47,301 bases of DNA from Deinococcus planocerae. GTDB lineage: Bacteria > Deinococcota > Deinococci > Deinococcales > Deinococcaceae. The position numbers and the translations under genes were made by a program. The stretch spans positions 1 to 47,301 of the forward strand of contig NZ_PNOR01000033.1 of the NCBI RefSeq assembly GCF_002869765.1. Reading direction: 5' to 3'. Of this stretch, positions 1 to 13,920 are shown piece by piece. How positions within the stretch are numbered: the first letter of the stretch is position 1; every line of letters begins with the position of its first letter. A model generated the notes under the pieces. That model ran no database searches. It was given only the letters and a program-made list of their open reading frames with translations, and was not told the DNA's origin.

Positions 1-314
1 CCGCGCCCCGGGCGCCCCCCCGCCGCCGCGCCCCCCACCTTCGGCCCACCCGGGCGTGGGCCGGAGGCGGACCGTCCCCCCGGCTCGCCCTCCGCGCGGG
101 GAGTACGCTCGCGGACGGGCGCCGTGCTGTCCCGCGTCGCTCCCGCGCGTCCCTGCGCCGTGTTGCGCTTCGGGGGGCGGCCCTTAGGTCCCTTTTTCGG
201 TCCGGTCATGGGGGAAGGATAGGGGAAGTGGTTCGTGGTCAGTGGAGACAGCAAGCAGGGGCGACAGCTTCAGCCATTGCCCCCACTCCCCACTTCCCAC
301 TGACCACTCACCGC
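1..314. other. Window edge and intergenic region
   Basis: I see no convincing gene here. Bases 1-180 are extremely GC-rich, with a small hairpin (GGCCCAC at 43-49 against GTGGGCC at 56-62). The rest is the palindromic repeat listed at 222-307, which lies just beyond the stop codon of the minus-strand transporter gene and may end its transcript. Confidence 0.5.
222..307. repeat. CAGTGG-type palindromic intergenic repeat
   Basis: GTGGTCAGTGG at 235-245 pairs perfectly with CCACTGACCAC at 297-307. Nested inside the same structure, GGGAAGTGG at 223-231 pairs with CCACTTCCC at 290-298. The same sequence style recurs at 12484-12555 and 28137-28313, so this is a dispersed repeat family rather than one terminator. 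It lies downstream of a minus-strand gene. Confidence 0.75.
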
Positions 315-1289
<975 letters not shown>

Positions 1290-1296
1290 GGAGGTC

Positions 1297-1328
1297 AGTC
1301 TATCAAACAAATTGATCTATTTTGTAAA
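1297..1328 (-). promoter_or_regulatory. Promoter with candidate operator palindrome
   Basis: On the minus strand a TAGACT -10 box (1297-1302) sits 7 nt before the ATG. A TTTACA element (1323-1328) lies 20 bp further up, a long spacer. Between them is an AT-rich inverted repeat, ATCAA-N5-TTGAT (1302-1316), which abuts the -10 box. This AT-rich island inside very GC-rich DNA looks like a repressor site, but the regulator is unknown. Confidence 0.45.
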
Positions 1329-1450
1329 CTGTATGGGCAAGCGGGCGGGGGAAGGGACCGGGGCGGGGTGAGCGTGAACCGGCCTTGAGCGAAATGGGAG
1401 ACGACGCCCGCCCGCGCTTTTCGACAATGGGGCCGCAGAAGGGGGCCAAT

Positions 1451-2617
1451 ATGATCTCCAGAGCCGACGTGCGCCGCATCCAGGAGCTGCCCGACAACGC
1501 GATGGTCCTGATGGCCGTCGTCAACGACAATCCGGCCAACGTGGACAACGAGGGCGGGGCCCTTCAGACCCGCGTCAAGGGGGCGATGCAGGAGGCGGGC
1601 GTGCCCCCCACGGTGATGAAGCAGGTTCTCGACGACCTCTCGCAGCCCCGCACGCACCACGGCAAGAGCGCGCTGTATGTGGTGAGCGGCGACGGTGAAA
1701 CGCTGGAGCGCTTCGACATCAACGCCGACCTGCCCGAACGCTTCCACTACGGGCGTCCCCTCAAATCTCTCGTGGCGAGCATCATGGACCTGCTGCCCAC
1801 CGTGGCCGTCCTCGCGGTGGATCGAGAGTGGGCCCGCTTCTTCCTGCTGCGCCAGGGCGAACTCGCCGAGCTGCGGCGGCACGAGAACGTCCGCCTCGAC
1901 GACGGTGAGCGGTGGGACACCTTGACCTCCAGTACCCGCCACGTCCCGGGGGCACCGGGAACCGGCGGCCAGGGCAGTGGCCCCCGCAGCGACAGCGGCA
2001 CCGACCTCTTCGAGAGTCGCGAGGACGCCAACCAACAGCGTTTTTACAACCGCATGGCGGCGGAGCTGGGCGAGATGATGTCCCGGCGCGACATCAAAGC
2101 CCTGATCCTGGTGGGGCCGGTGCAGCGGGTGGCCGAGTTCAAGGCCGAGATTCCCGACAAGGCCCCCTACGAGGTGATCGGCGAGACCAACGTGGTGGGC
2201 GGCGCGGGCTGGGTGAACCCGGCGGAGATTCTGGAGAAGATCGGGCCCATCGTCGAGGGGTACCGCCAGAAGACGGAGGCCGCCCTCCTCGACCAGATTC
2301 AGGAGCAGGGCGTGATGGAGGTCGAGCGCGTGCTGGAGATGATCCAGGAGGCGCGCCTCTACCGGCTCGTGATCCCGGAGGACGGCTCGCAGATGAACCT
2401 CTACCGCAGCCACAACCGCGAGGTCCCCTACTTCACGAGCAGGAAGGATATGACCGAAAGCCCCCTCGACGGCAGCCTGATGGAGCGCGTCACGCTGGAG
2501 GAGGCGCTGCCCGACCTGATCGACCTCTACGGCATCGAGGTCAAGCGGGTGCACGGGGACCACGCCGAGCGGCTCGTGCGCGAGTTCGGCGGGTTGGCGG
2601 GGTTGCCCCGGTACTGA
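1451..2617 (+). CDS. baeRF-like protein (bacterial eRF1-type release factor homologue)
   Basis: A 388-aa soluble protein resembling the bacterial archaeo-eukaryotic release factor (baeRF) families, possibly family 10. The segment SALYVVSGDGETLERF followed by VAVLAVDREWARFFLLRQGE is the characteristic core. It is followed by a flexible loop with an intact GGQ at residues 172-174, then FESREDANQQRFYNRMAAEL, where eRF1 domain 2 has its long helix. The C-terminal part (IGPIVEGYRQ..GVMEVERVLEMIQEARLYRLVIP) resembles eRF1 domain 3. Known relatives such as Vms1/ANKZF1 release peptides from peptidyl-tRNA on stalled ribosomes; that role here is inference. The ATG at 1451 has an AAGGGGG Shine-Dalgarno 5 nt upstream; an upstream TTG (1385) is less likely. 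It is divergent from the transporter gene. Confidence 0.6.
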   Translation: MISRADVRRIQELPDNAMVLMAVVNDNPANVDNEGGALQTRVKGAMQEAGVPPTVMKQVLDDLSQPRTHHGKSALYVVSGDGETLERFDINADLPERFHYGRPLKSLVASIMDLLPTVAVLAVDREWARFFLLRQGELAELRRHENVRLDDGERWDTLTSSTRHVPGAPGTGGQGSGPRSDSGTDLFESREDANQQRFYNRMAAELGEMMSRRDIKALILVGPVQRVAEFKAEIPDKAPYEVIGETNVVGGAGWVNPAEILEKIGPIVEGYRQKTEAALLDQIQEQGVMEVERVLEMIQEARLYRLVIPEDGSQMNLYRSHNREVPYFTSRKDMTESPLDGSLMERVTLEEALPDLIDLYGIEVKRVHGDHAERLVREFGGLAGLPRY

Positions 2618-2868
2618 GCGAGGGGGATGGCGTGAAGACAGGTGCCGCCGTGACTCCTGGGGAGGGGGTGCGGCGTCTACGACGTTGAGACAGACGCCCA
2701 GACGGCTTTCCCCGGTCTACTGCCCTTGTCGGTTCTGAAGAGGCGGGGCCAGCACCACGGGCGGAATCCATCTCAGCCAGCGGCGCTCGCTATGCCAGCC
2801 CATACGGCCCGACCGTACACCGACGCGGGCATTCCCCGCCCTCTGCCGACGAACTGCAAGCTGAGACG

Positions 2869-3375
2869 CTAACCCCCGCCCAGCAGCCGCTTTAGCAGCA
2901 TGAGTTGTCCCACGTGGTAGGCGTTGTGGTCCGCGACGAGCAGGAACTCGCGCAGCCACGTCTGCCCACCTCCTCCCGGTTTCGCACCGTTGGGCACGAC
3001 GGCGAGGAGGTCGGTGGAGGGGTCGTCCAGCAGCGTCAGCAGCGCCGCCAGGTCTTCCTGGAAAGTCCGTGCCTCGGCGTGCCAGTCTTCGGGCGTCGCC
3101 TCGCGGGTGTTGTCGGGCCAGTAACCAGCGGGCCACTCCGGCTCCACGTACCCCTCGTCCCGCACGAAGTCGAGGATGTCGCGCTGGGTGAAGCGCAGGT
3201 GCCACAGGACCTCCCAGGCAGAGTAGGGCACTCCCTCCGGGCGGTCGTTGATGCGCCCCGGAGGAAAGCCTTCCAGCACGTCGTCGAGCAGGACGTGGGC
3301 CTGCCGCTCGGTGAGCAGCGCGCGAATGTGATTTCTCAGGGCCGCGTCCGCCGCCCCGGTCGTTTTGGTGGTCAT
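2869..3375 (-). CDS. DinB-family protein
   Basis: A 168-aa protein of the DinB/YfiT four-helix metalloenzyme superfamily. The metal-binding histidines are visible: one in the helix AWEVLWHLRFTQRDILDF, and two in the C-terminal signature VADHNAYHVGQLMLLKR, which matches the DHxxYHxGQ pattern. Deinococcus genomes encode many DinB paralogues; some members are thiol-dependent transferases, most are uncharacterised. The ATG at 3375 is preceded by TACAGT 5 nt upstream, so the transcript is probably leaderless; an in-frame upstream start at 3465 would overlap the neighbouring gene. The family call is firm, the reaction unknown. Confidence 0.8.
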   Translation of the reverse strand: MTTKTTGAADAALRNHIRALLTERQAHVLLDDVLEGFPPGRINDRPEGVPYSAWEVLWHLRFTQRDILDFVRDEGYVEPEWPAGYWPDNTREATPEDWHAEARTFQEDLAALLTLLDDPSTDLLAVVPNGAKPGGGGQTWLREFLLVADHNAYHVGQLMLLKRLLGGG

Positions 3376-3404
3376 GCCCGACTGTACTGCGCCCGTTGTC
3401 GTGT

Positions 3405-3875
3405 TCAGAGGTAGTCGAAGTACCGCTCGAACCAGGTCATCGGGTCGTTGAACGGACCTGAACACCTGCCATAGAAACCGTCATAAGGTCGGGCCAGTAT
3501 CTCGGGTGGGATGACGTGGAAGCCGCCCTGCTCCACGAGGGGCAGAAGCTCAGGCTCCAACGGACTGCGGGTGGGCCGCCGCACTCCCTCACCCCACCAG
3601 AAGATCACCGCCATCCGCCCAAAGCTGGAGAAGCGAATTACGGCCTGGCATCCATCTTCGGTCTTGAGATAAAGGTCGGCGACACAACTCGCGTCCTGGT
3701 ACTGATCGTCGTACTGCACGGGGACGCCCAATTGCTGCTCAATCCGGCGTGCGAGACTCCGCACCCCCACCAATAACGTCTCCCAATCCGTCTTAGAAAA
3801 ACTGGGTGGGGCCTCCCACTCAGCGGGGTCGGGGCTGTCGTGTGCCATGAGCAAAGCGTGAATGTCCCCCGGCAT
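3405..3875 (-). CDS. Hypothetical protein, possibly orphan immunity-type
   Basis: A 156-aa protein I do not recognise. It is rich in aromatic and acidic residues ([50 protein letters not shown]), a style often seen in small immunity-type proteins, but I see no family motif. GC content is clearly below that of its neighbours, which hints at transfer. The ATG at 3875 has TACCGT 6 nt upstream, supporting a leaderless start; an upstream in-frame ATG at 3923 would overlap the mfd promoter. It is divergent from mfd. Confidence 0.55.
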   Translation of the reverse strand: MPGDIHALLMAHDSPDPAEWEAPPSFSKTDWETLLVGVRSLARRIEQQLGVPVQYDDQYQDASCVADLYLKTEDGCQAVIRFSSFGRMAVIFWWGEGVRRPTRSPLEPELLPLVEQGGFHVIPPEILARPYDGFYGRCSGPFNDPMTWFERYFDYL

Positions 3876-3918
3876 GGGCAAACGGTATTCGCTTCCAGCG
3901 TCTTTTTCTTGCCCCGCG

Positions 3919-3924
3919 TACAAT
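3919..3924 (+). promoter_or_regulatory. mfd -10 box (leaderless start)
   Basis: TACAAT lies 7 nt upstream of the GTG start of mfd. No good -35 hexamer is seen 16-18 bp upstream. Confidence 0.55.
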
Positions 3925-3931
3925 CCCCCCT

Positions 3932-7057
<3,126 letters not shown>

Positions 7058-7185
7058 GGAACCCCTCCGCCCCCTTCGGGGGCACCTCCCCTTAAAAGGG
7101 AGGCTTTCGTGGGCCTCGTTCCTCCGGTGTCGTGCGTTCCAAGGCTCCCCTCTAAGGGGAGCTGTCGGCGTAGCCGACTGAGGGG
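7058..7185. repeat. Palindromic repeat cluster before the DUF559 gene
   Basis: Three hairpins in 130 bp: GCCCCC/GGGGGC around 7068-7083; CCTCCC-cttaaaa-GGGAGG at 7085-7104; and GCTCCCCT-cta-AGGGGAGC at 7143-7161, followed by a GTCGGC/GCCGAC hairpin. The cluster fills the space between mfd and the DUF559 gene and may end mfd transcription. The last part abuts the -10 box of the DUF559 gene. Confidence 0.7.
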
Positions 7186-7191
7186 TAGTCT
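7186..7191 (+). promoter_or_regulatory. -10 box of the DUF559 gene
   Basis: TAGTCT lies 6 nt before the ATG at 7198. The upstream promoter sequence would have to lie inside the palindromic repeat. Confidence 0.45.
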
Positions 7192-7197
7192 TTTCCC

Positions 7198-7560
7198 ATG
7201 CGCGACGCCTACACCCGGCGTCTGGCCCCCCGCGCCCGCGAACTCCGCAACAACCAGACCCCCGCCGAGCGCAAACTCTGGTTCGAGTTCCTCCGCACCC
7301 ATCCGGTCAAGTTCCGGCGTCAGGTCCCGCTTCAAGGCTACATCCTAGATTTCTACTCACCTTCGCTAAAGCTGTGCATCGAACTCGATGGCCGCAGCCA
7401 CGACGGTCGGGCGGTGGTGGAGTACGACGCCGAGCGGACGCGGCAACTCGCGGCGGCAGGCATCCAAATCGTGCGCTTCAGGAATGCGGAAGTGTTGGGG
7501 CAGTTTGAAGGCGTGTGCACGGGGATAGAGGCCCTTTGCCGAGGAGAAGCGCCGTTCTGA
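7198..7560 (+). CDS. DUF559-domain, Vsr-like endonuclease protein
   Basis: A 120-aa single-domain protein of the DUF559 family (PF04480), which shares the restriction-endonuclease-like fold of Vsr mismatch nicking enzymes. Diagnostic features: the N-terminal [52 protein letters not shown], containing the D..E.DG.SH catalytic-type core; and the C-terminal [18 protein letters not shown]. Length is normal for the family. DUF559 genes are scattered as singletons in many genomes, with no settled function. Here it stands alone between mfd and gyrB, directly behind a palindromic repeat, which hints at a mobile cassette. Confidence 0.85.
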   Translation: MRDAYTRRLAPRARELRNNQTPAERKLWFEFLRTHPVKFRRQVPLQGYILDFYSPSLKLCIELDGRSHDGRAVVEYDAERTRQLAAAGIQIVRFRNAEVLGQFEGVCTGIEALCRGEAPF

Positions 7561-7568
7561 AGCCATAA

Positions 7569-7597
7569 CAAAAACCGCCCACCCCACGGGCAGGCGG
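7569..7597 (-). terminator. gyrB intrinsic terminator
   Basis: On the minus strand, 18 nt past the gyrB stop, CCGCCTGCCC-GTG-GGGTGGGCGG forms a 10-bp stem with one imperfect pair, followed by TTTTTG. It is the clearest rho-independent terminator in the window. On the plus strand it follows the DUF559 stop closely and could act on that transcript as well. Confidence 0.85.
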
Positions 7598-7614
7598 CTC
7601 CTGATTCCTTGTCC

Positions 7615-9588
<1,974 letters not shown>

Positions 9589-9680
9589 GGTCCTCCTGGC
9601 GGCGCCCCGTGTCAGGGCGCGGCGGTCAAAGGGTCGATTCGGAAAAAACGGGCGCCAGGTGCGCCCCCGAAGGTCCTGAC

Positions 9681-9709
9681 AGTATACCTCCCGGGTTGAA
9701 ACGGGTCAA
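9681..9709 (-). promoter_or_regulatory. gyrB promoter
   Basis: On the minus strand, TTGACC (9704-9709) and TATACT (9681-9686) are separated by exactly 17 bp. It is the best consensus sigma-70-type promoter in the window, and gives a 5' leader of about 85 nt before the gyrB ATG. Confidence 0.85.
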
Positions 9710-9714
9710 ATATT

Positions 9715-9731
9715 TTACGTAAATGGCGTAA
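9715..9731 (-). promoter_or_regulatory. RDRM-like operator (radiation/desiccation response motif)
   Basis: On the minus strand the sequence is TTACGCCATTTACGTAA, a 17-bp imperfect palindrome with arms TTACG and CGTAA. It matches the published Deinococcus RDRM pattern TTATGTCATTGACATAA at 13 of 17 positions; three differences are C/T or A/G transitions and one is a T for G in the centre. It lies 5 bp upstream of the gyrB -35 box. DdrO is the known repressor of RDRM promoters and is cleaved by IrrE/PprI after damage. Confidence 0.8.
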
Positions 9732-9861
9732 TCGGGCGGTCCGAGTAGGGATCGGGCGGGTCAGGATGCAGGGCGTCCAGGTCGGGGAAAATCCCCGGGC
9801 GGGGTGGGAGGGGACGCCTGGGTTTGGCGTTCGGGGTCGCTCGGGGCACAATGGGCACCCG

Positions 9862-11844
9862 ATGCGCCGCGTTTCCGTCCTCACCCTCCTGCTCGCGGGG
9901 GGCCTCGCCCACGCCGGGCCGAGCTGCACCCTGCCTGCCGGGCCGCTGCCGACCCAGACCCGCGCCGTGTTCATCCTCGACACGAGCGGGAGTATGCGCG
10001 GAATCGGGGACGGGAAGGCCGACATCTTCGGGCGGGTGAAGGCGGCGGTGAACCGGTATGTGCGGGGGGCGAGGCCCGATCAGGTCGAAGTCGTCACCTT
10101 CGACACCGGGCCGCGTCCGGCGCGAGGCTACACGCTGCCGGGGGAGGCCGCCCGCTGGAACGCCGACCTCGCCGCGCTGCGGGCGGACGGGCGCAACACG
10201 TACCTCTACCGGAGCGTGGCCCGGGCTCTGGCGCCGCTGACCGCCCGCGAGCGGTACGCGACGACCGTCTTTATCCTCACCGACGGCATCGACAACGACC
10301 CCGACGCGAGGCAGAACCCGGCCCGCGCCCTCGCCGCCTTCCGGGGACGGGGCCCCCTCGACACGCTGCACTACGTGGCCCTGGGGACCCAGATTCCCGC
10401 CGCCGCCCGCGCCGCGCTGGGAGCGAGCGGCTACGGGGACGGGCTGACGGTGCCGGTCGGGCAGGTGCCGGACCTGGGCCGCCTGGGAGGGGGGGTGCTC
10501 ACGGTCCGAGACCCGCAGCAGGTGCCCGTTCCCTTTCCGGACGGGGCGGCCCTCACCCTCGCCGCGGGGGAGGCCGCAGACCGGGTGAGTCTCCCGGACG
10601 GACGGGTGACGGACGGCGCGGTGCGGTTGAACGTCGCAGGTCGTCTCCCGCCCGGCACGCCCGCTCTGCTCTGCGCGCAGACCGCCGGGGGGCAGGTGCG
10701 CCGGGTCCTCCTGCGCCTGAACGTGACTCCCGCGCCGGGGTTGACGTGGCTCAACCCCGGGGCCGACCGCACCCTCGCGCCCGGTGAGACGGTCACGCTG
10801 CGCTACCGGCTGGAGGAGGCCGCCGACGCCGCCCTGCGCCCCACGCCCGGCCTGAGGGGTGAGGTCGTGCGATTGCCGGGCGGGCGCGAACTCGGCGTGC
10901 GGCTGACGAACGTGGGGCTGGAGCCGGGACGTGAGGTCACGCCGGTCCTGACCTTCGCGGGGGGGCGCGGCGTTCCCCTGGCGGGCGTGACGGCAGCCGG
11001 GGGTGGGGGGGCAGCCCTTCCCCAGCCCACATCCCCGGCTCCGCCTTCCGGCCCGGCCTCCCCGAACAGCTCCGGTCCCCAGGGTCGGGGGCGCCTCCAG
11101 CCCTGGCTCCTCGCGGGGCTGCTCGGGCTGCTGGCGCTGGGTGGGCTCGCCCTGCTCCTGCTCGCCCGGCGCCGCCGTTCACATGCCCGCCCGCGCCGTC
11201 CGTCCCCGACCGCCGCGCGCCCTGTCCCAACTCCGGCTCCTCCCACCGTCGAGGGCCTCCAGTACCGCGAGGACCGCACGCTCGCCCTCGCCCACGCGGA
11301 CGGGCTGGTCACGGGCGTCTCCACCCCGCTCGGCGGCCCCTTCGACCTCGGGCAGGTGGGGCGGGTGCCGCACCTCAGCGGGCTGCGGTTCGAACAGGCC
11401 CAGGGCGGCTTGCGGGTGCTGCGCGTGCCCGCCGACCTGGAGGTCAGCCAGGGGGCGAGGCTCCTGGAGGCGGGCGACGTGATCCGCCCCGGTACCCTGC
11501 TCGGCGTGGCGGTGGCGCGGCCCGCCCGCTCGCCGTGGCCGCCGCTGGGCACGCTGGTCGGGCTGGGGCTGCCGCTGCGGCTGCGCGCGGACGGGGGGAC
11601 CCTGCACGTCGTCGGGCCGTACGGGGACCACGCCCTCACCCTGCCCCCCGGCGTCACCGACCTCGGGGAGGCGTTCGGGGCGCCCGTCCTGGCGGGGCTG
11701 AAGCTCACCCGCAGCGGCGCGCACATCCTGCTCGCCGACGTGCCCGCGTCCCTCGCGGTGCGGCGGGCGGCGGACGGTCTGCCCCTGCGGCCCGGCACCC
11801 ACCTGCCCCCCGAGGCGCACCTCGACCTGCCGGGGGAGGGGTGA
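9862..11844 (+). CDS. Secreted/membrane von Willebrand factor A domain protein
   Basis: A 660-aa protein with a signal peptide ([19 protein letters not shown]). A vWA domain follows, with an intact MIDAS motif DTSGS at residues 40-44 and the later [15 protein letters not shown] middle region of beta-rich sequence comes next, then a Pro/Ser/Gly linker. One transmembrane helix (about 415-435, [19 protein letters not shown]) is followed by a basic stop ([11 protein letters not shown]). The cytoplasmic tail has two related stretches, [21 protein letters not shown] and [21 protein letters not shown], each followed by L.PGT; this could be a tandem FHA-like or beta-sandwich unit. Role unknown; topology suggests a surface adhesion or signalling protein. 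The start at 9862 is chosen because it begins the signal peptide. It is divergent from gyrB. Confidence 0.8.
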   Translation: MRRVSVLTLLLAGGLAHAGPSCTLPAGPLPTQTRAVFILDTSGSMRGIGDGKADIFGRVKAAVNRYVRGARPDQVEVVTFDTGPRPARGYTLPGEAARWNADLAALRADGRNTYLYRSVARALAPLTARERYATTVFILTDGIDNDPDARQNPARALAAFRGRGPLDTLHYVALGTQIPAAARAALGASGYGDGLTVPVGQVPDLGRLGGGVLTVRDPQQVPVPFPDGAALTLAAGEAADRVSLPDGRVTDGAVRLNVAGRLPPGTPALLCAQTAGGQVRRVLLRLNVTPAPGLTWLNPGADRTLAPGETVTLRYRLEEAADAALRPTPGLRGEVVRLPGGRELGVRLTNVGLEPGREVTPVLTFAGGRGVPLAGVTAAGGGGAALPQPTSPAPPSGPASPNSSGPQGRGRLQPWLLAGLLGLLALGGLALLLLARRRRSHARPRRPSPTAARPVPTPAPPTVEGLQYREDRTLALAHADGLVTGVSTPLGGPFDLGQVGRVPHLSGLRFEQAQGGLRVLRVPADLEVSQGARLLEAGDVIRPGTLLGVAVARPARSPWPPLGTLVGLGLPLRLRADGGTLHVVGPYGDHALTLPPGVTDLGEAFGAPVLAGLKLTRSGAHILLADVPASLAVRRAADGLPLRPGTHLPPEAHLDLPGEG

Positions 11845-11992
11845 GACCAGATGGCGTTGAGTCGCAAGAATCGACCGAGCGGAGCGAGAAGTGAAAAAGA
11901 CGGGATGGCGGAGGCGGACGAACTTCCGGTGCTTTCCCAGACGTTCGGGAACCGAAGCCGTCCCGGATGAGGGGCGCGTTACGCTGGGGCGC

Positions 11993-12475
11993 ATGGACCT
12001 CCTGCGGCTGATTCACAACTACCAGTTCGGCAGCTCGCTCGCGCTGCTCTTTCCCACGCCCCTCGCGCTGGGCACGCTGGTCCTCTTTCTCTGGAGCCTG
12101 GGCCCGGCCTTGAGGGGCACGGTGCGGACGGGCTTTCTGGTGGCGCTGCGGGTGGTGTGGGTGCTGACGCTGCTCCCCGCCGTGACGGGCGTGATCCTCG
12201 CCGTGGGCGGCGCCAGGGTGCCTAGCGCCGTGAACGTGGGCGGCGGCCTGACGAAGTACGGCCTGCCCTACGACCCCTCCCGCGACCCGGAACACTGGAT
12301 GTACACGGCCTTCGTGCTGCTCAGCCTGTACGTGATCGAGGTCCTCGTGAAGGGCCGCCTCGTCGAGCACCGCCGGGGCCTGCGGTTCCTGCCCGTCGTC
12401 ACCCTCTTCCTGTACGGCTGCGCGTACATGGTGGGCCGCGTGGCCGTGCTTCCGGGCAGCACGCCGGGCACGTGA
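11993..12475 (+). CDS. Small integral membrane protein, unknown
   Basis: A 160-aa protein with about four hydrophobic segments: SLALLFPTPLALGTLVLFLW, ALRVVWVLTLLPAVTGVILAV, a third around MYTAFVLLSLYVIEVLV and a fourth FLPVVTLFLYGCAYMVG. I do not recognise the family. The ATG at 11993 is supported by TACGCT 7 nt upstream; the in-frame sequence upstream of it (from 11891) is arginine-rich and looks non-coding. The 148-bp gap after the vWA gene argues for its own leaderless promoter. Confidence 0.7.
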   Translation: MDLLRLIHNYQFGSSLALLFPTPLALGTLVLFLWSLGPALRGTVRTGFLVALRVVWVLTLLPAVTGVILAVGGARVPSAVNVGGGLTKYGLPYDPSRDPEHWMYTAFVLLSLYVIEVLVKGRLVEHRRGLRFLPVVTLFLYGCAYMVGRVAVLPGSTPGT

Positions 12476-12483
12476 GGCAGCGG

Positions 12484-12555
12484 TCAGTTTTCAGCCGTCA
12501 GCAGGAGGAGCTTTCGCTCAGGCTTCCGGCTTTCTTGCTGACGGCTGACCACTGA
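12484..12555. repeat. Palindromic intergenic repeat (CAGCCGTCAGCA type)
   Basis: Arms of 20 nt (12484-12503 and 12536-12555) pair with two mismatches; the inner 13 nt, TCAGCCGTCAGCA against TGCTGACGGCTGA, are perfect. The loop is 32 nt. The repeat lies 8 bp after the membrane-protein stop and 24 bp before the formamidase start, so it is both a likely transcript end and part of the next promoter region. It contains GGTCAG and CCACTGA elements shared with the repeats at 222-307 and 28137-28313. Confidence 0.75.
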
Positions 12556-12579
12556 GGGCTGACGGCTTATCCTCTCCCC

Positions 12580-13224
12580 ATGATCGACATCTCCAGGCAA
12601 CTCACCTCCGGGCACCCCACCTGGCCGGGCGATCCCCCCTTCGTGGTCGAGCCGATGGCGCAGATCGCCGGGGGAGACAGCGTGAACACGGCCCAGCTCC
12701 ACGCGAGCACCCACACCGGCACCCACGTGGACGCCCCCTGGCACTACGACGACGCGGGCCTGCGGCTGGAGGAACTCGGCCTGGAGGCGTACGTGGGCCG
12801 CTGCCTCGTCGTCACGGCGCGCGGGCCCCTCGTCGGCCTGGAGGTGCTGGACGGCCTGCCCCAGGGCCTCCCGCCCCGCGTGCTCCTCCACACCGGCCAG
12901 CCCGCCCGCTGGGAGACCTTCCCGGAGGACTTCGCCGCCCTCGACCCGGCCCTGATCCACGAGCTCTACCGCCGGGGCGTGCAGCTCATCGGCACCGACA
13001 GCCCCAGCGTGGACCCCCTGACGAGCAAGACGCTCGACGCCCACGCCGCCTGCCGCGAGACCGGCATCCTGATTCTTGAGGGCCTGAACCTCAGCCACGT
13101 ACCTGACGGCGAGTACGACCTGATGTGCCTGCCGCTGCCACTCAGCCGGGTGGACGGCGCCCCGGCCCGCGCCGTCCTCTTCCCTGCCGGGAGCCTGCCC
13201 GAGCCCCCTCCGGTGGGTGGGTGA
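12580..13224 (+). CDS. kynB: Kynurenine formamidase / cyclase family hydrolase
   Basis: A 214-aa metal-dependent hydrolase of the cyclase family. The N-terminal ISRQLTSGHPTWPGDPP and the metal-binding signature ASTHTGTHVDAPWHY (H..GTH.D.P.H) match bacterial KynB, as do GTDSPSVDPLTSKTLDAHAA and EGLNLSHVPDGEYDLMCLPLPL. KynB converts N-formylkynurenine to kynurenine in tryptophan degradation. Length fits the family (about 205-215 aa). TATCCT lies 6 nt before the ATG, so translation is probably leaderless. No other kynurenine-pathway gene is next to it, so the assignment to that substrate is family-based. Confidence 0.85.
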   Translation: MIDISRQLTSGHPTWPGDPPFVVEPMAQIAGGDSVNTAQLHASTHTGTHVDAPWHYDDAGLRLEELGLEAYVGRCLVVTARGPLVGLEVLDGLPQGLPPRVLLHTGQPARWETFPEDFAALDPALIHELYRRGVQLIGTDSPSVDPLTSKTLDAHAACRETGILILEGLNLSHVPDGEYDLMCLPLPLSRVDGAPARAVLFPAGSLPEPPPVGG

Positions 13225-13246
13225 GTCGAACCCGTCAACGGAGGAG

Positions 13247-13450
13247 CGTTGCCATCCTGAGCGCGAGCGTTGGGCCTCCCGCCACCCTTGGGAGGCCTCG
13301 CAGCTTTTCGAGTCAGTATGCCCACCTCTTTTTCGTCGAATGCCCCAAAGCGTTTGACACAAGGATGCGGTCATGTTGAGTGCAACGAAGCCTCCCGACG
13401 TCGCGTGCGAGACCCTTCGCTGACGCTCGGGGCGACAGGTCTTTTTCTGT
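13247..13450. repeat. Diverged GTCACCCTGAG-type repeats
   Basis: Two facing copies of the repeat seen at 28210 and 39121. The first (from about 13250) reads CATCCTGAGCGCGAGCG with an internal GGCCTCCC/GGGAGGCC hairpin (13274-13298). The second, read on the minus strand from 13441, has AGCGAAGGGTCT and ends CAACATGACC. The region separates the convergent formamidase and thioesterase genes and has no gene. Confidence 0.65.
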
Positions 13451-13458
13451 CCACGGCT

Positions 13459-13920
13459 CTAGAACCCGAAGGCTCGCACGACCTCCGCCGGAGTCCGCTT
13501 AGGCCTCCCGCTGCCCGGGTCCACCCACACCCACTCGGTCTCGCACTCGGCGAGGCGGGTCTCCTGCCCGTCCTCGCCGAGGCGGTCGAGGGCGTAGGCG
13601 CGCACGCTCCGCACGCCCCCCGTCACGGTGAGCGCCGTGCGGACGCGCACCCGGTCCCCCAGGTACGCCGGGCGGTGGTAGACGATGGTGTGCTGCCGGG
13701 CGACGGGCACGGCCCCCAGGGCGATCAGGGCGTCCGTGCCCATCCCCAGCCGCAGGGCGTGGGCGCGGGCCACGCCTTCGCACCACGCGAGGTACACCGT
13801 GTTGTTGACGTGGTGGAGGTCGTCGAGGTCGCCGGGGCCCACCGTGACCTCCATCTCGTGCCGCCGGGCGTGCGGGAGCGAGTCCCACAGCACGTCCGCG
13901 TCCGGAATCTGGAGCCTCAA
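13459..13920 (-). CDS. Acyl-CoA thioesterase (YbgC/FadM-type hotdog fold)
   Basis: A 153-aa single hotdog-domain protein. The catalytic-type region GPGDLDDLHHVNNTVYLAWCEGVARAHA matches the D...HVNN..Y..W.E pattern of YbgC/FadM 4-hydroxybenzoyl-CoA-thioesterase-like enzymes. PVARQHTIVYHRPAYLGDRVRVRTAL supplies the following strands. The start is a TTG whose TTGA overlaps the stop of the upstream dehydratase gene (4-bp overlap, 13917-13920), so the two genes are translationally coupled. Sequence upstream of that TTG in this frame is arginine/glycine-rich and non-coding. The acyl substrate is not predictable. Confidence 0.8.
   Translation of the reverse strand: MRLQIPDADVLWDSLPHARRHEMEVTVGPGDLDDLHHVNNTVYLAWCEGVARAHALRLGMGTDALIALGAVPVARQHTIVYHRPAYLGDRVRVRTALTVTGGVRSVRAYALDRLGEDGQETRLAECETEWVWVDPGSGRPKRTPAEVVRAFGF

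Noticed and set aside
2618..2868. Transposase remnant between the release-factor-like gene and the DinB gene
   Set aside because: A short minus-strand stretch (RRWLRWIPPVVLAP) looked protein-like but has no family motif, no terminal repeats and no start; not supported.
9862..11844. RDRM control of the divergent vWA gene
   Set aside because: The RDRM lies about 130 bp upstream of its start, with a nearer possible promoter (TTGGCG-17-CACAAT around 9827-9855); proximity favours gyrB only.
13247..13450. Repeats as a CRISPR array
   Set aside because: Only two diverged, oppositely oriented copies, with no regular spacers and no cas genes in the window.
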